Origin: UBA1672 sp050633285
GTDB taxonomy: Bacteria; Pseudomonadota; Alphaproteobacteria; Micavibrionales; Micavibrionaceae
NCBI GenBank assembly: GCA_050633285.1
Contig: JBOEGG010000001.1
Location: 682,001-746,000 of the forward strand
Direction: 5' to 3'
Length of the DNA stretch: 64,000 nucleotides
Position numbers and translations under genes: made by a program. The notes under the pieces are model-generated. The model did not search any database, had not been told where the DNA came from, and saw only the letters and a list, made by a program, of their open reading frames with translations. Of this stretch, positions 62,168-64,000 are shown piece after piece (within the stretch, counting starts at the first letter, position 1; each line of letters begins with the position of its first letter).

Positions 62168-62197
62168 TGATTCTTTCGTATCTTGTGCCATATTGAG
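62168..62197 (+). promoter_or_regulatory. Candidate promoter for ileS
   Basis: TTGATT (62168-62173) and TATTGA (62192-62197) are spaced by 18 bases. Matches to the -35 and -10 consensus are partial. It lies downstream of the terminator and about 140 bases from the ileS start. Confidence 0.4.
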
Positions 62198-62241
62198 CGC
62201 ATGAAACGCCACGTAACAATGATTGCGATACGAATTATAGG

Positions 62242-62266
62242 CCCGGCTCTTACATAAGAGGCCGGG
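62242..62266 (+). promoter_or_regulatory. Stable hairpin in the ileS leader
   Basis: A near-perfect stem (62242-62251 with 62256-62266, one bulged C) closes a 4-base loop. No T run follows, so it is not a simple terminator. It lies about 75 bases upstream of the ileS ATG and would be in the mRNA leader. Confidence 0.5.
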
Positions 62267-62339
62267 ATTTAGCCGTTCAAATTTCCAAAATAAAATTATC
62301 AATAAAGAAGAGGCGCTTAAACAATAGCGCGTGAAGATT

Positions 62340-64000
62340 ATGACAGACCAGAATGAAAAGCCGGAACAAGATTACCGTGAAACTGTTTTCCTACCGAAAA
62401 CTGACTTCCCAATGCGTGGCGGCTTGCCAAAGAAAGAGCCGGAGATTATCGCAAAATGGGATGATATGGATCTGTATACCAAGCTTCGTGAAAAGGGTAA
62501 CGGTAAACCAAAATTCGTGCTTCACGATGGCCCCCCATATGCAAACGGAAATATCCATATGGGGCATGCGGTTAATAAAATCCTGAAAGACGTGGTGGTA
62601 AAGTCACAAGGGATGATGGGCAAAGATGCGCCCTATGTGCCGGGTTGGGATTGTCACGGTCTACCGATCGAATGGAAGATTGAGGAAAAATACCGTAACG
62701 CAGGGAAAGATAAAGACGATGTCGATATCCTTGAGTTTCGTGAAGAATGCCGCCAGTTCGCACAAGAATGGGTAGACATCCAAAGTAAACAGTTCCAACG
62801 TCTAGGTGTTAGCGGCGAATGGGAAGCCAAAGAAGATGCCGCCGGTAAACCGGTCGGCGGGCCATACCGCACAATGACATTCCGCGCCGAGAGTAAAATC
62901 GTGCGTGAAATCCATAAATTCGCCCTCAATGGCGGTCTGTATAAAGGCGCAAAGCCTGTTATGTGGTCTGTAGTTGAGAAAACTGCATTGGCTGAGGCTG
63001 AGGTAGAATATCAAGAACATAAATCCGTTACCATCTGGGTACGTTTCCCAATTGTGAAGGCGTCTAATCCGTTGCTTGAGGGTGCAGATGTCGTGATCTG
63101 GACAACAACGCCATGGACTATTCCTTCTAACCGCGCTGTGGCATTTGGTGAAAATATCGAATATGGTGTGTATGAGGTGAAGTCCGTTGCCGAAGGCGCA
63201 CTTGTTGAGGTCGGTGCAAAGCTTGCCCTTGCTACATCATTGGCTGAAGGCGTTATGAAACAAGCCAAAGTCGAAGAGGGTGGTTATGAACTTCTCGGCA
63301 CATTTGGTGGAGCAGAGCTACATGGGACGGTATGTAATCATCCATTTTCTGATGTAGATAAATATTATGATTACGACGTAAGTGTTCCTGCGCTATGCGG
63401 TGATTTTGTCACTGATGATGCCGGGACGGGCTTTGTTCATGTCGCCGGTGGTCATGGGGAAGACGACTTTAATTTAATTCGAGCATATAACGATTTCGAA
63501 AAAACAGGACGATTTGCTCCTAGAGATTGTGGTTGGGTAAATCCTAATGCTAAGAAAATCGGTGGTGAAATCGAAATCACAGATAACGTAACCGATGACG
63601 GGAAATTCCGTCCGCATGTTGGCTTGTTCGCAGGTGAAGAAGTGTACGACCAAAAAGGTAAACTGGGCGGTGGTAACTTCTCTGTCTTACGTGAACTTGC
63701 CAAGGCGGGTAAACTTTTATCCAAAGGCTCAATCAAACATGAATACCCACATTCATGGCGTTCAAAAGCACCCCTGATTTTCCGTACCACACCACAATGG
63801 TTTATCGCGATGGATGGTGAAGGTGAAGTCCGTCAAAAAGCGTTGGGCGCGATTAAGGAAACAAATTGGCATCCGACAAAGGGTGAGGCGCGCATTAATG
63901 CGATGATCGAAAATCGCCCTGACTGGTGTATCTCACGCCAACGTGCATGGGGTGTGCCGATCGCACTATTCCTGCATAAGGAAACAGGCGAAATTTTGAA
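62340..64000 (+). CDS. ileS: Isoleucyl-tRNA synthetase (3' end outside window)
   Basis: The first 553 codons of a class I aminoacyl-tRNA synthetase that charges tRNA-Ile. The HIGH motif is in PPYANGNIHMGHA (about residues 64-76), with VPGWDCHGLPIEWKIE just after. The editing domain is recognisable from WTTTPWTIPSNRAV and the GTGFVHVAGGHGEDD motif. The segment HSWRSKAPLIFRTTPQWFI and the SRQRAWGVPI motif lie near the right edge. The KMSKS motif is beyond the window. The ATG at 62340 opens MTDQNEKPEQDYRET. No frameshift is seen. Confidence 0.97.
   Translation, partial: MTDQNEKPEQDYRETVFLPKTDFPMRGGLPKKEPEIIAKWDDMDLYTKLREKGNGKPKFVLHDGPPYANGNIHMGHAVNKILKDVVVKSQGMMGKDAPYVPGWDCHGLPIEWKIEEKYRNAGKDKDDVDILEFREECRQFAQEWVDIQSKQFQRLGVSGEWEAKEDAAGKPVGGPYRTMTFRAESKIVREIHKFALNGGLYKGAKPVMWSVVEKTALAEAEVEYQEHKSVTIWVRFPIVKASNPLLEGADVVIWTTTPWTIPSNRAVAFGENIEYGVYEVKSVAEGALVEVGAKLALATSLAEGVMKQAKVEEGGYELLGTFGGAELHGTVCNHPFSDVDKYYDYDVSVPALCGDFVTDDAGTGFVHVAGGHGEDDFNLIRAYNDFEKTGRFAPRDCGWVNPNAKKIGGEIEITDNVTDDGKFRPHVGLFAGEEVYDQKGKLGGGNFSVLRELAKAGKLLSKGSIKHEYPHSWRSKAPLIFRTTPQWFIAMDGEGEVRQKALGAIKETNWHPTKGEARINAMIENRPDWCISRQRAWGVPIALFLHKETGEIL

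Larger units (their letters stand above)
61948..62339. other. Intergenic region between the AEC permease and ileS
   Basis: About 390 bases without a gene. It holds a terminator at 62104-62136, a candidate promoter at 62168-62197 and a near-perfect hairpin at 62242-62266. A small palindrome TTATCA-aa-TGATAA lies at about 62081-62094. I looked for a T-box and saw none. No reading frame of interest is present. Confidence 0.5.

Noticed and set aside
61948..62339. T-box or other known riboswitch in front of ileS
   Set aside because: No T-box antiterminator or specifier stem is recognisable; only a simple hairpin without a T run is present.
1..64000. CRISPR arrays, insertion sequences, tRNA or rRNA genes
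   Set aside because: No regularly spaced repeats, transposase-like frames with terminal inverted repeats, cloverleaf-like sequences or conserved rRNA segments were seen by eye.

Overview
The window is a chromosomal segment from an alphaproteobacterium with a moderate to low GC content. The evidence is a set of alphaproteobacterial marker genes and gene orders: divK-pleD next to rpmG, a pyrB-plsY-dprA-topA-rnr run, sdhCDAB, an ATP12-type F1-ATPase chaperone, EipB (DUF1849), a DUF1489 protein, the BamF lipoprotein (DUF3035) and lspA beside an M16 peptidase pair. The atypical pilin-like genes made me think of Micavibrio-type bacteria, but that is only an impression. I see no rRNA, tRNA, insertion sequence, prophage or CRISPR array.

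Layout. 1-2.9 kb: small and hypothetical genes and a diguanylate cyclase. 3.2-6.1 kb: eipB, then the cell-cycle and c-di-GMP pair divK-pleD. 6.3-15.1 kb (minus strand): rpmG, a membrane protein, rnr, topA, dprA, plsY and pyrB, covering RNA decay, DNA topology, DNA uptake, phospholipid synthesis and pyrimidine synthesis. 15.2-25.5 kb: a complete-looking type IV pilus / type II secretion-like locus with a prepilin peptidase, a CheY-like regulator, a secretin lipoprotein, a large Ig-like periplasmic protein with a PilP/GspC-like tail, a GspE-type ATPase, a GspF-type membrane protein, two assembly-platform proteins and two pilin-like proteins with non-canonical signals. This is the most unusual part of the window.

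25.5-28.6 kb: a hybrid histidine kinase divergent from asd. 28.7-30.4 kb: an AbiEii-like nucleotidyltransferase and a TerB-like protein. 30.7-34.1 kb: sdhCDAB (respiratory complex II). 34.3-38.4 kb: small conserved proteins, two tandem exported rhodaneses, and nadC/nadA. 38.5-44.4 kb: rarA, an EamA permease, crcB, an RluC-type pseudouridine synthase, an AsmA-like protein and an ATP12 chaperone. 44.5-53.1 kb (minus): a membrane-embedded spermidine-synthase-like protein, mutL, a secreted DUF922 putative protease, a pentapeptide-repeat protein and pgi. 53.1-57.2 kb (minus): two M16 peptidases, bamF and lspA.

57.3-59.95 kb (minus): a bufferin-type RiPP locus (precursor, MNIO enzyme, partner protein, DoxX) with an upstream GTAACC-N16-CGAA element that matches my memory of the Caulobacter sigma-F promoter. 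60.05-64 kb: ribF, an AEC-family permease and the first part of ileS, which runs off the right edge. The bufferin locus sits exactly between ribF/ileS and lspA/bamF/M16, genes that usually lie together in alphaproteobacteria, so it marks a likely rearrangement or insertion point.
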